Assembly (NCBI RefSeq): GCF_035194505.1
Contig: NZ_CP136573.1
Span: 62,001 to 126,000, forward strand
Length of the DNA stretch: 64,000 nt
Source: Erythrobacter sp.
Lineage (GTDB): Bacteria; Pseudomonadota; Alphaproteobacteria; Sphingomonadales; Sphingomonadaceae
Reading direction: 5' to 3'
Shown here: positions 1 to 7,992 of the stretch, in pieces
How the letters are laid out: each line of letters opens with the position of its first letter
Numbering within the stretch: the stretch's first letter is position 1
Position numbers and translations under genes: made by a program
Notes under the pieces: generated by a model
What the model was told of the DNA's origin: nothing
Seen by the model: the letters and a program-made list of their open reading frames with translations, nothing else
Databases searched by the model: none

Positions 1-220
1 GCATCGCGGCGCTAGCCTGTCTTTCCTTCGCCGCAGCGGCGTTCGATGCCTCCGTTGCCGCGTCTAGCCGCTGTTTGATCTGTCGTTCTGACTCGCTGAC
101 GTTCGCGATCCTGACATCCAGATCGCGCACGGCATCGTGGTGCACTCGCACGGCTTCCTGATGGGCGGCGACGGACCGCTGATGCTCTCTGCGCTCTCGT
201 TCCAGCGTCGACTCCCGGTC
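1..220 (-). pseudogene. Coiled-coil protein fragment, 5' end cut by the IS element
   Basis: The minus strand is open from the IS boundary to the window edge and encodes a charged, Ala/Arg/Glu-rich, probably coiled-coil stretch of about 73 residues. No plausible start codon or ribosome binding site lies between the IS end and this segment, so the N-terminus has probably been lost. The composition recalls the long coiled-coil part of KfrA-type plasmid DNA-binding proteins, but no DNA-binding domain is visible here and that identity is a guess. The 3' part lies outside the window. Confidence 0.5.
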
Positions 221-246
221 TGAGGTGGTCCCGCCTTTTTGGACAG
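221..246 (+). repeat. Left terminal inverted repeat of the IS3-family element
   Basis: The first 26 bases of the element match the reverse complement of 1493-1518 at 22 positions. The outermost nine bases TGAGGTGGT and the inner TGGACAG-type block are identical in both ends. Confidence 0.9.
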
Positions 247-281
247 TTTGGCGGCTAAGTTAAGCTAATCCCGGTTGTCGT

Positions 282-1172
282 TCATGCCGCCTGTTTGGTC
301 ATCAGATCATGGGGGGCATGCCCCCCATGATCTGATTGCCCGATCCGCCGATAGGCCTCGACCGGGGTTCGCCCGGCCAGGCCCGAGTGCGGACGCTGGG
401 TGTTGTAATAGGTGATCCACCGGCCAAGGCCAGCCTTCAGCTCCGATCCGGTCTCACAGGCATGGAGATAGACGCATTCGTATTTCAGGGAGCGCCAGAG
501 GCGCTCGATAAAGACGTTGTCCATCCACCGCCCCCGGCCATCCATGCTGATGCGGACCTCGGCGTCTCGCAGCACGCTGGTGAAGGCGTAGCTGGTAAAC
601 TGGCTGCCCTGGTCGGTATTGAAGATCTCCGGCTTGCCGAACCGGACCAGCGCCTCCTCCAGCGCCGCGACGCAGAACCCGGCGTCCATCGTGTTCGACA
701 GCCGCCACGCCAAGACCTTGCGGGTGGCCCAGTCCATGATCGCCACCAGGTAGAGGAAGCCGCGGCGCATCGGGATGTATGTCACATCGGCGCACCAGAC
801 ATGGTTGGGCCGCTCGATCGCCAGCTTGCGCAGCAGGTACGGATAGACCCGGTGCTGCGGGTGCGGATCGCTCGTGCGCGGCCGCTGGTAGATCGGCGTC
901 AGGCCCATCTTCGCCATCAACCGCCGTGCACGGCGACGACCGACCTCGTGGCCGTTGCGACGCAGGTGCCGCGCCATCTGGCGGCTGCCGTACCACGGAC
1001 ACTCCATGAAGGTTTCGTCGATCACCGTCATCAGCGCCAGCGTCTCATCCGTTTCCGGCACCGGCGCGTAGTAATAGGACGAACGACTAATCCGCAGCAG
1101 GCGGCACTGCGCCGAGATCGACAAGCGGTGGTGAGCAGGTTCGACCATCGCCCGCCTCCGGTCCAGGCTCAT
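282..1172 (-). CDS. IS3-family transposase OrfB (DDE integrase domain)
   Basis: A 296-residue catalytic half of an IS3 transposase. An N-terminal HTH_21-like segment (roughly residues 40-95) precedes the rve integrase core. The DDE acidic residues are visible as Asp in CADVTYIP, Asp in NTDQGSQF and Glu in the FIERLWRSLKYE segment, and the C-terminal YYNTQRPHSGL motif is present. The start codon overlaps the end of orfA by 4 nt. In this family the product is normally made as an OrfAB fusion by -1 frameshifting, which the slippery site at 1190-1196 would allow. It appears functional. Confidence 0.93.
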   Translation of the reverse strand: MSLDRRRAMVEPAHHRLSISAQCRLLRISRSSYYYAPVPETDETLALMTVIDETFMECPWYGSRQMARHLRRNGHEVGRRRARRLMAKMGLTPIYQRPRTSDPHPQHRVYPYLLRKLAIERPNHVWCADVTYIPMRRGFLYLVAIMDWATRKVLAWRLSNTMDAGFCVAALEEALVRFGKPEIFNTDQGSQFTSYAFTSVLRDAEVRISMDGRGRWMDNVFIERLWRSLKYECVYLHACETGSELKAGLGRWITYYNTQRPHSGLAGRTPVEAYRRIGQSDHGGHAPHDLMTKQAA

Positions 1173-1453
1173 CGACCGAAGGCTTTCGCTAAAAAATCCC
1201 GCTCCACCACCAGTTGCCCGATCTTGGCGTGCAGCTTTTCCACCTCGCCCTCGCTGACCGCCCTGGCCGCATCACCAGCCCCGGAAAAGGTGCTCGCCAT
1301 CCCGTCGATGGCCTGCCGCTTCCAGGCCGCGATCATCGTGTGGTGCACGCCATGCTTCGCTGCCAGCTCCGCCAGCGTCAGGTCGCCCCGGATCGCTTCC
1401 AGCGCCACCTTGGCCTTGAACTCCGCGCTGTAGCGCTTCCTCGTCGTCTTCAT
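1169..1453 (-). CDS. IS3-family transposase OrfA (helix-turn-helix)
   Basis: A 94-residue protein beginning with the KRYSAEFKAKVALEAI-type HTH_Tnp_1 domain (residues 5-50) that binds the IS ends, followed by a short leucine-zipper-like segment before the frameshift point near its C-terminus. The length is typical for IS3 OrfA. It is transcribed from the right end of the element towards orfB. Confidence 0.93.
   Translation of the reverse strand: MKTTRKRYSAEFKAKVALEAIRGDLTLAELAAKHGVHHTMIAAWKRQAIDGMASTFSGAGDAARAVSEGEVEKLHAKIGQLVVERDFLAKAFGR
1190..1196 (-). promoter_or_regulatory. -1 programmed frameshift heptamer between orfA and orfB
   Basis: On the minus strand the heptamer T TTT TTA sits in the OrfA frame as the codons TTT TTA near the end of orfA. 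A -1 slip moves ribosomes into the orfB frame, which is open through this point, giving an OrfAB fusion. This is the canonical arrangement for IS3-family elements. A downstream stimulatory structure was not assessed. Confidence 0.75.
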
Positions 1454-1492
1454 TCCCGTACCAATCCATCAGGTCGGGATTAGCTTAGCATC

Positions 1493-1518
1493 CTGTCCAG
1501 AAAACCGGCACCACCTCA
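1493..1518 (-). repeat. Right terminal inverted repeat of the IS3-family element
   Basis: The reverse complement starts TGAGGTGGTG and matches the left end at 22 of 26 positions. The element ends at 1518 with TCA, complementary to the TGA at 221. Confidence 0.9.
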
Positions 1519-1869
1519 GCCCAACACGACAGGGACGCGCCGGACTGGGTGCGCATTCAGACTGATAACCACGATGATAGCTCGACCTACGTTGATCTGA
1601 AATCGATCCGCGCCGGTAACGGATATCGGCAGGTGTGGGCAAAGCAGGTCTTCAAACCTAACCCTAACGCCATCAAAGAGATCCGCGTTCAGTACGAGCT
1701 TGATTGCAAGGACCCGGCGTATCGCATCCTCAGAAGCCGTGTTTACCAGAAAGATGGCTCGGTCGAGGGTCAACCCAAAGGCGAGGGCTGGTTCAACGTT
1801 TTGCCTGACGATACGAGCGGGCTAAAGGCGCTTCATGATGCCGTTTGTGGCGCAAGAGTTCGGGCGTAG
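1519..1869 (+). pseudogene. Surface-adhesin E-like small protein, 5' end removed at the IS boundary
   Basis: The reading frame is open from the IS edge through a PDWVRI segment that matches the start of the mature domain in surface-adhesin E-like proteins. It continues with the YVDLKSI block, the ELDCKDPAYRILRSRVY block and a C-terminal VC. The family normally carries a signal peptide before this domain, and that part is missing, so the gene is a 5'-truncated remnant. A GTG at 1549 could initiate a 106-residue product, but it falls inside the domain. The assignment rests on the motif pattern only. Confidence 0.55.
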
Positions 1870-1955
1870 CGCTGGGGTCAGAGGTGTTTGCGAGCCCCTC
1901 GCGCTCCTGCTCAAGCATCGCGATGGGCCGAAGCGGGCTTGTGATCGGCCGGTTC

Positions 1956-2109
1956 GGATTTTCCAGTTCATCATCAAAAAAAATTCGCGCGGACGTAGCC
2001 CGTGACAGTCCCGCCACGCTCGGCCCCACCCCCGGGGGGTGGGGCGCGACCTAAATCGAGAATCGAAACGATTTGCTGGGATGGCGTGTGACCTATCGGC
2101 CTGGCCAGC
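1956..2109 (-). repeat. Dispersed repeat, copy A, 3' of tRNA-Pro
   Basis: Read on the minus strand, this stretch aligns with 35411-35567 on the plus strand. The core is nearly identical and includes CTCGATTTAGGT, a palindromic block CCCCACCCCC/GGGGGTGGGG, GAGCGTGGCG and CTGTCACGGGCTAC, ending in GCGCGAA and a T-run. The flanks align more loosely. Both copies lie about 100-130 bp downstream of a tRNA gene in the same relative orientation. Function unknown; both copies could be read as the C-terminus of a short protein, but no credible start is seen. Confidence 0.8.
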
Positions 2110-2226
2110 GAAAGACCTGACGCGGGACCATCACGCCTGGGCGCGCCCGTGATTGCTATATGATTGCTGAAGGTGGTTAGGCCGCTAAATAGCATCCATA
2201 ATTTTAATCTAACTCTCTGAAAAAGT

Positions 2227-2303
<77 letters not shown>

Positions 2304-2322
2304 ACGCTCGCCCCCGCCCCGG

Positions 2323-2395
2323 TGGGCCCGGCAGGATTCGAACCCGCGACCTAGCCGTTATGAGCGGCCAGCTCTAACCGCTGAGCTACAGGCCC
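2323..2395 (-). tRNA. tRNA-Ile2 (anticodon CAT, predicted lysidine-modified)
   Basis: A cloverleaf on the minus strand with acceptor GGGCCTG/CGGGCCC and anticodon loop CTCATAA. The GCTCATAACGGCTAGGTCGC context resembles the minor isoleucine tRNA (E. coli ileX type) rather than initiator or elongator Met tRNA. The 3' CCA is not fully encoded (ACCG). It lies 19 bp from tRNA-Pro, so the two are probably co-transcribed. Confidence 0.85.
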
Positions 2396-2486
2396 GTGAT
2401 ATGGGGCCGGAGACAGGGCGAATGCTTGCCTCTACTGCGCTGCCCGCACAGAGACAAGCCGCGATGACCGAGCCCGTTCTGGCGGA

Positions 2487-3488
2487 TCAGCCGGAGGTGG
2501 CGGCGATGATGTCGGCGACAGTGCAGCTGCGGATCCCGCGACGGTCCAGGTCGGCGTAGATTGCGGCGAACCATTCATACAGCGCCTCGACCGCCTGTTC
2601 GTCCTTGGCATAGGAGGTGTTGCCGGGCGCGAGCGTGGGGCTGTGGAACGACAGCACCAGCACCGGAAGGCCGCTGTCATGTGCAATGTCGATCCCGCGC
2701 AGGGCCTCTGCGATGGTCACGCCTTCGGGTGTCAGGGCTATGCGTTCAAGCAGGCTGAAATGCGACATCGCGCCCAGCACTGTCGGCAGGGCGGGGCGCA
2801 GGCGTTGGAGACTGACACCGACATTTCGGAAAATGCCCCAGTGGACGCTGGTCACCGGCAGTTCGAGGAGCTGGCGCTCGGCATCGACCCAATAGGGGCT
2901 GACGGGGTGGCGCGAATAGTCCGGCCCGCCCTGATCGCTGTAATCGAACAGCGTGCGCACCGAGGTGTCGATGCGGATGCCCGCCGCCTTGAGCAGATCG
3001 GCAGTGTCCGGCCCCAGACCATAGCGCCCGGCGCGGTAGATCAGCGGCGGCGATCCGAAAGCGGCCTCGATCGCATCCCGTAGCCCCATGAACTTGGCCG
3101 CTTCCAGTTCCCGCGGAAGATTGCCCGCGTAGGAATTGTGGACGTTAACATCCTCGTCGAAGGGCGGGTTGACCCAGGGGTGGAGCTGTACCCCGACCTC
3201 GGCCGTCCCGCGCCGCACCGCATCGCCGATGATCTCGACTGCGGCGGCATCTTTCACGATCGGCCAGTCGACGAGGTAAACCGGGTGTGCACCGATGCTT
3301 TCGCAAAAGCTCTGGAAGCGCGGAATCGCGGCAACGTGGCTGAGGCCGTAGCCCTCGCGCCGGAACGGAGCGCCCCAGTCGAACTCTTCCTCGGTATCGA
3401 CCGTCAGCAGAACACGCTGGCCGAAACCGGGCGCAAATTGCGCGGTCGCCGCGGAACTGGGCGGCACCAGCATCGATTCTGTTGCCAT
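2487..3488 (-). CDS. Polysaccharide deacetylase-family (WalW-like) protein
   Basis: A 333-residue protein when started at the ATG giving MATESML; the longer upstream reading would overlap the histidine kinase gene. It shows the NodB-fold layout: VLLTVDTEEEFDWG near residue 30 (Asp/Glu cluster), a VGVQLHPWVNPP strand with His, IYRAGRYGLG in the middle, and LVLSFHSPTL near the C-terminus, which likely supplies the second histidine. The family is called WalW in sphingomonads and is associated with polysaccharide or LPS metabolism; the substrate is unknown. It lies 13 bp downstream of the kinase gene and probably shares its transcript. Confidence 0.72.
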   Translation of the reverse strand: MATESMLVPPSSAATAQFAPGFGQRVLLTVDTEEEFDWGAPFRREGYGLSHVAAIPRFQSFCESIGAHPVYLVDWPIVKDAAAVEIIGDAVRRGTAEVGVQLHPWVNPPFDEDVNVHNSYAGNLPRELEAAKFMGLRDAIEAAFGSPPLIYRAGRYGLGPDTADLLKAAGIRIDTSVRTLFDYSDQGGPDYSRHPVSPYWVDAERQLLELPVTSVHWGIFRNVGVSLQRLRPALPTVLGAMSHFSLLERIALTPEGVTIAEALRGIDIAHDSGLPVLVLSFHSPTLAPGNTSYAKDEQAVEALYEWFAAIYADLDRRGIRSCTVADIIAATSG

Positions 3489-3501
3489 CAGCCTGATCCC
3501 T

Positions 3502-5367
3502 CTAGCGCGCGACCCCAGCCTGATGGCTAGGCAGGTCATCCGACAGGGTCAAGAGCGGGAGGGTGAGCACCAGCTTGCCGTCTTCGCAAGTCAGCGCCCC
3601 GCCAGCCGCGCGCGCCTCGGCGCGGGCGAGGCGGAAGGCGAAGCCGGCGCCGAACAGCCCGGCATTGATCGCGCTTTCTGGCGGGCGCGCGGTCGCGGCA
3701 AACAGGTTGTCCTCGCGTGCCAGATCGGCCGGCAGGCTGCATTCGAGCCGCGCTTGCGGTTGGCCCTGAAGAATTACAGGCGATAGGCGTGCAGCGAGCT
3801 GTTCGCCCGCACCGCAGGCTGCGGCAAGGCTGGCGAGCAGCCGCCACAGCAGCGCCTCGGCATCATCGCTGTCGCAGCCCGCCAGCAGGCTTGCATCGGG
3901 GGTGAGGACCAGCGCGATCCCCGCCTCGCGTGCGGCGAGCACAGGGGTGAGCTGGTCGACGATCCGACGGGTGAGGCGCGCGATATCAGCCTCGCCGGGA
4001 TCGATCCCGAGCGCACCGGTTTCGAGCCGCGCCAGCCGGTCTAGCTCGTCGAACCCGGCCAAAATGCGCGCCGCATCGGCAGCGATCGCGGCGGCGAGCG
4101 CGCGATATTCGTGCGGGGCGGGGCCGAAAAGCTGCTGCTGGATCACCTCGGCATAGCCTTGCACAGCGGTGACCGGCGTGCGCAATTCGTGGAGCAACTG
4201 GCGGATGCGGTCCGCCTCGCGCGCTTCGGCAGGCGCAGGCTGTTCGAGGTCGGCCAGAGGACGACGCAGGCGGCCGACATAGCCGGTGAAATGCCCTTCG
4301 AAACTGAAGCTGGGCTGGGCATCGAGGGTCCATTCGCCGCTGATCGCGCTGGCCCCGCCAAGGGTGAATCGATGGCCAAGGATTGGCTGGCGGCGTGCGA
4401 AAGCGCGATCGATAGCGCTTTCTTCGACGATCGTGCTGGCCAGGGCGCGCGGGGCAACCAGCCGGGTACCGATCACCATCGGCGCGACTTCGCTTGAGGC
4501 CCATTCGATCCGTCCGGCGGCATCCGCCGCGAAGCCGAAGGCGGCAATCGGGCGCTCTGGCAGCTCGGGAAATTCGCCCAGTGGCAGGCGCGGCGCGATG
4601 TCCGCGTCGCTCCCGGTTTCGCTGCGCTCGCGCCGGAATTGGGCGATGCGTTCGACCAGCGCCGAGATTTCGCTGCGGCCGGTCTCGTCGGGGTCTGCCA
4701 CCGTGGCACGCTCGCGGCGGTGCAGCGGGATCAGGGCGGGAGCGACGGGTGGGGCGGACGGCTCGGCCGGCTCGGCAGGCTCGAGCGGGCGGGTTGCGGG
4801 CGCGTGCGCGGATGACGCCGGTTCCGGGGCCACGCTGTTGTCGGGCCGGGGGAGGCCGCGATCATGGATGCCCAGCCGTGCCAGCAGCGCCTCGACATCC
4901 ACCGGCAAATCGCGGCGCAGGCGCAGAAAACCGCGCGCACGCACGGGCAGGCGCGGGATCAGCGCAGTCCAATCTTCGACCGAAAGCTCCGCCCGCGAGA
5001 GCGCGGCCATCGCGACCTCTGGCTCCTGATCGGCAAGATGGGCAGCGAGATCGGCGCTCCGGAAGCGCCAGCCGGCCTCGCGGATGATCCCGGCCCGCTG
5101 CGGCGCGGGAATGGCGTCGGCGAGCGTGTCCATTCGCAGCCACGCCGCTGCGACCAGGCTCTGGTGCTGGGCATTGGCCGGATGCAGGCGGTCCTTGCCG
5201 AGCAGATCGAGCAGCTGGCGATATTGCGTGCGCAACCCCGCCTCGCCGGTGGCGCGCTGGCGCAGCACGGTGGCAAGGCGATCATCGAAGAACACGCTTG
5301 GGCTCACTCCTCCGGCGACTGCCACGGCCCACTGGGCCCGCACACCGCCCGAATCGGCGGCCTCCAT
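3502..5367 (-). CDS. Sensor histidine kinase with an unusual ATPase domain
   Basis: About 621 residues from the ATG giving MEAADSGG; an alternative TTG at 5427 lies inside a repeat that looks regulatory. The N-terminal half is Arg/Glu/Ala-rich with no clear membrane segment, followed by a PAS-like region. The HisKA H-box LLHELRTPVTAVQGYAEVI is clear. The C-terminal HATPase segment is poor: the N-box asparagine expected after LLWRLLASLAAA is absent, and only a GLFGAGFAFRLAR glycine segment recalls the G-box. It may be a weak or ATP-independent kinase. No response regulator is adjacent. Confidence 0.75.
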   Translation of the reverse strand: MEAADSGGVRAQWAVAVAGGVSPSVFFDDRLATVLRQRATGEAGLRTQYRQLLDLLGKDRLHPANAQHQSLVAAAWLRMDTLADAIPAPQRAGIIREAGWRFRSADLAAHLADQEPEVAMAALSRAELSVEDWTALIPRLPVRARGFLRLRRDLPVDVEALLARLGIHDRGLPRPDNSVAPEPASSAHAPATRPLEPAEPAEPSAPPVAPALIPLHRRERATVADPDETGRSEISALVERIAQFRRERSETGSDADIAPRLPLGEFPELPERPIAAFGFAADAAGRIEWASSEVAPMVIGTRLVAPRALASTIVEESAIDRAFARRQPILGHRFTLGGASAISGEWTLDAQPSFSFEGHFTGYVGRLRRPLADLEQPAPAEAREADRIRQLLHELRTPVTAVQGYAEVIQQQLFGPAPHEYRALAAAIAADAARILAGFDELDRLARLETGALGIDPGEADIARLTRRIVDQLTPVLAAREAGIALVLTPDASLLAGCDSDDAEALLWRLLASLAAACGAGEQLAARLSPVILQGQPQARLECSLPADLAREDNLFAATARPPESAINAGLFGAGFAFRLARAEARAAGGALTCEDGKLVLTLPLLTLSDDLPSHQAGVAR

Positions 5368-5420
5368 CACGGCGCAGAAGCAGCGCGTAGCGCGCCCTGC
5401 TTGCGATGTTCTAACAGGAT

Positions 5421-5473
5421 GGGACAATTGTCACAGTCTGACGCGCAAGGTGCGTTGCAAAGCGGGACAATTG
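5421..5473 (+). promoter_or_regulatory. Possible operator: two direct GGGACAATTG repeats
   Basis: GGGACAATTG occurs at 5421-5430 and again at 5464-5473, 43 bp apart (about four helical turns), in the gap between the kinase gene (minus) and the lrp-type gene (plus). The first copy extends into an ACAATTGT palindrome. The position between divergent genes suggests regulator binding, possibly by the Lrp-family protein itself. No direct evidence. Confidence 0.35.
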
Positions 5474-5595
5474 CTGGCAGACCTAATAATATTAGCGAAG
5501 CGAGCCTTCCGGCACGCCTCTTCTTACTTCGCAACGATAGGGCAAGCAGCGTTGCCGACAGGTGAACGCGAGGCTGGGCAAGGAGCTGAATCCGA

Positions 5596-6057
5596 GTGGC
5601 CAATCTGGATGATATCGACCGCCGTCTGCTGGCCGAACTGCAGGCAGAAGGCCGGGTGACCAATGTCGAGCTGGCCCAGCGTGTCGGATTGACCGCGCCG
5701 CCCTGTCTGCGCCGGGTGCGGGGCCTCGAAGAGGACGGCGTGATCCGCGGCTATCATGCCGATTTGGATCCGTCCAAGCTCGGCTTTGCCATCACCGTCT
5801 TTGCGATGGTGAGCCTCAAGAGCCAGGCTGAAGCGTCCTTGCGCGAGTTCGAAGAGCATATGCGCGCCCTTCCCGAAGTGCGCGAGTGCCACATGCTCAA
5901 CGGGGAAATCGACTTCATTCTCAAGATCGTGAGCAAGGACCTTCAGAGCTTTCAGGAATTCCTGACTGGCAAGCTGACGCCTGCTCCCAATGTGGAAAGC
6001 GTCAAGACTTCGCTGACGATCCGCACCGCCAAACAGGAACCCGGCGTCCCGCTGTGA
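5596..6057 (+). CDS. Lrp/AsnC-family transcriptional regulator
   Basis: A 153-residue protein from a GTG start. The N-terminal winged helix-turn-helix (LDDIDRRLLAELQAEGRVTNVELAQRVGLT, then PPCLRRVRGLEEDGVI) is classic Lrp. The C-terminal ligand-binding RAM domain (about residues 65-145) includes VRECHMLNGEIDFILKIVSKD. Proteins of this family act as octamers or hexadecamers that sense amino acids. It is divergent from the histidine kinase gene and overlaps the following lipoprotein gene by 4 nt. Confidence 0.93.
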   Translation: MANLDDIDRRLLAELQAEGRVTNVELAQRVGLTAPPCLRRVRGLEEDGVIRGYHADLDPSKLGFAITVFAMVSLKSQAEASLREFEEHMRALPEVRECHMLNGEIDFILKIVSKDLQSFQEFLTGKLTPAPNVESVKTSLTIRTAKQEPGVPL

Positions 6058-6449
6058 AGGCAAGGGCGGCGCTCGCATCGGCCGGTCTGGTTGCGGCCTT
6101 GACGCTGGTGTCCGGCTGTTCTGCCAGTGACGGATCCGAACCCGAAGGCGCCAAGCCGTTCGATGCCATGGCCCCAGACGAGCATCTCGCCTGCGCGGTG
6201 GATATCAGCGCCTACACCTATCTGATCGCGGCCGGCACCTTGCCCGAGGACCGCGAACTGGCCGGACAATCCGCTCTCGCCCTCGCATGGCACCACAATG
6301 CCTACGCGATCCCGCAAGGCCTGAGCGATCAGGCCGACCTCATCAACCGCAAGCGCACCGCGCTGATGGGGGCCGATCAGCCCAAAGCGATCGCTGCCCG
6401 CGCCGCCGCCTGCATCGCTGCGGCGATGGCGAAGCACGGGGCTGAGTAG
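6054..6449 (+). CDS. Small lipoprotein of unknown function
   Basis: 131 residues from a GTG that overlaps the stop codon of the lrp-type gene (GTGA), so translation is probably coupled. An N-terminal hydrophobic stretch ends in the lipobox LVSGC, predicting a lipoprotein with the mature Cys near residue 18. The rest is Ala-rich with two conserved-looking Cys residues (HLACAV, AAACIA). No known domain was recognised. Confidence 0.7.
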   Translation: MKARAALASAGLVAALTLVSGCSASDGSEPEGAKPFDAMAPDEHLACAVDISAYTYLIAAGTLPEDRELAGQSALALAWHHNAYAIPQGLSDQADLINRKRTALMGADQPKAIAARAAACIAAAMAKHGAE

Positions 6450-6461
6450 CGCTACTCCGAC

Positions 6462-7772
6462 TTAATGCAGCTTGAGGCGTGGACGCACGATGCGGTTCAC
6501 GCGGCCGATCAGCATCAGGAATGTCGCCTTCAGCCAGCCGTGGATGCCGATCAGGTGCAGGCGGTAGAGCGAGGTGTAGATGAACCGCGCCAGCCGTCCT
6601 TCGATCGCCATGCTCCCGCCGATGAGGTTGCCCATCAGGCTGCCCACGGTCGAGAAGCGCGAGAGCGACACCAGCGAACCCTTGTCGTGATAGGTGAAAT
6701 GCTTGAGCGGGCGGCCCGATTGTTTGCGCACGATGTTGGCGAACACCACCTCGGCCATCTGGTGCGCGGCCTGCGCGCGCGGGGGCACGGGACGATCCTC
6801 GCCCGGCGGCGTGTAGCTGGCGCAGTCCCCGAGCGCGAAGATATCGGGATCGACCGTGGTCTGGAGCGTGTCGGTGACGAGGATCTGGTTGCGCGGATTG
6901 GTTTCGAGGCCAAGGCCGGAGAGGAAATCCGCGCCCTTCACGCCGGCAGCCCAGACGATGAGGTCAGCCTCGATCGCCTCGCCGGTCTTGGTTATGAGCT
7001 GGCGCGGGCGCGCCTCGACCACTTGCACCGCCGGGCGCACCTGCACACCGAGTTGCCCCAGTTCATAAGTCGCCGCAGCCGCCAGCTTGTCGGGCAGCGC
7101 AGGCAGGATGCGCGGTCCGGCTTCGAGCAGGGTCACATGCATCCGGCTCTCGTCGAACACCTCGAGGCCGTAGTGCCGCAGGGCTCCTGCCGCATTGTAG
7201 AGTTCCGCGGCCAACTCCACGCCGGTGGCGCCGCCGCCGACAATCGCGACGCGCACCTGCTCGTTGGCGCCCGGGTCCTTCATCATCGCGCGGCTGACGC
7301 GCAGGCAGTGGTTCAATAGCCGTGTGCGGAAGCGATCGGCCTGTTCGCGGCTGTCGAGGTAGAGGCAATGGTCCTTCACACCCGGGACGCCGAAATCATT
7401 GGAAACCGAGCCCAAGGCGAGCGCCAGAATATCGTAGCGGATGGTGTGCCCCGCGATCAGTTCGCTGCCGTCCTCGTCCTTCACCGGCGCAAGGCGGATG
7501 GTCTTTGCGGTGCGATCAACGCTTTCAAGGCTGCCCTGGAAGAAGCGGTAGCCCCAGCGGAAGCAATGGCCGCGATAGCCCACTTCATCGAGATTGGCAT
7601 CGAGCGAGCCGGCGGCAACCTCGTGCAGCAGCGGCTTCCAGATATGGGAAAGGTTCTTGTCGACGAGGATGATGTCGTGATGCTTGCGCCCGTATTTAGC
7701 CCCCAGCCGGCGGACAAGCTCGAGCCCTCCGGCGCCGCCACCGACGACAACGATCTGGGTCTTGCGGTTCAT
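6462..7772 (-). CDS. ndh: Type II NADH dehydrogenase (NDH-2), FAD-dependent
   Basis: 436 residues from the ATG giving MNRKTQ, preceded by an AAGGAG ribosome site 6 nt away; a longer upstream reading is not needed. The first dinucleotide fold VVVGGGAGGLELVRRLG binds FAD, and a second, VAIVGGGATGVELAAEL, binds NADH. The FALGDCA motif near the C-terminus completes FAD binding. The C-terminal hydrophobic/basic helices (about residues 380-436) fit the membrane-anchoring tail of NDH-2. It moves electrons from NADH to quinone without pumping protons. Confidence 0.9.
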   Translation of the reverse strand: MNRKTQIVVVGGGAGGLELVRRLGAKYGRKHHDIILVDKNLSHIWKPLLHEVAAGSLDANLDEVGYRGHCFRWGYRFFQGSLESVDRTAKTIRLAPVKDEDGSELIAGHTIRYDILALALGSVSNDFGVPGVKDHCLYLDSREQADRFRTRLLNHCLRVSRAMMKDPGANEQVRVAIVGGGATGVELAAELYNAAGALRHYGLEVFDESRMHVTLLEAGPRILPALPDKLAAAATYELGQLGVQVRPAVQVVEARPRQLITKTGEAIEADLIVWAAGVKGADFLSGLGLETNPRNQILVTDTLQTTVDPDIFALGDCASYTPPGEDRPVPPRAQAAHQMAEVVFANIVRKQSGRPLKHFTYHDKGSLVSLSRFSTVGSLMGNLIGGSMAIEGRLARFIYTSLYRLHLIGIHGWLKATFLMLIGRVNRIVRPRLKLH

Positions 7773-7910
7773 CGGGCACTCCTTGGCACGGCTGTGCAGC
7801 GCAATCCCGGCGCTGACTATAGCCGGGCTGAAAAACAAAATCGCGTCGAATCATGCCGCTGACCTGCGACACGATCTTTCTCGAGGGGAGGCGAGTTCGT
7901 CCATAAGCAA

Positions 7911-7941
7911 ACGGGCGGAAGGGTCCAATCCTTCCGCCCGT
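7911..7941 (-). terminator. Hairpin downstream of accC
   Basis: A perfect 12-bp inverted repeat, ACGGGCGGAAGG with CCTTCCGCCCGT and a 7-nt loop, sits about 50 bp after the accC stop codon. There is no strong T-run, so termination efficiency is uncertain. Confidence 0.65.
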
Positions 7942-7992
7942 CAATCATTCCGATTTGTGTTGCGGTGCAACATAAATGCACCGATGGTTGGT

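Larger units (their letters stand above)
221..1518 (-). mobile_element. IS3-family insertion sequence, complete
   Basis: A 1,298-bp element with 26-bp terminal inverted repeats (22 of 26 identical) that begin TGAGGTGGT and end ACCACCTCA. It holds overlapping orfA and orfB on the minus strand with a slippery heptamer between them, the standard IS3 layout. The transposase looks intact. The bases flanking the ends (GGTC on the left, GCCC on the right) do not form the 3-4 bp target duplication expected after simple insertion, and the genes on the two sides are unrelated. A deletion or recombination after insertion is the likely explanation. Confidence 0.93.

Noticed and set aside
336..1433. Long plus-strand frame across the IS element
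   Set aside because: It is the complement of the transposase genes; long shadows are expected at this GC content.
6160..6440. Possible continuation of the small lipoprotein as a fusion with the Lrp gene
   Set aside because: The genes are in different frames with a clear stop/start overlap.
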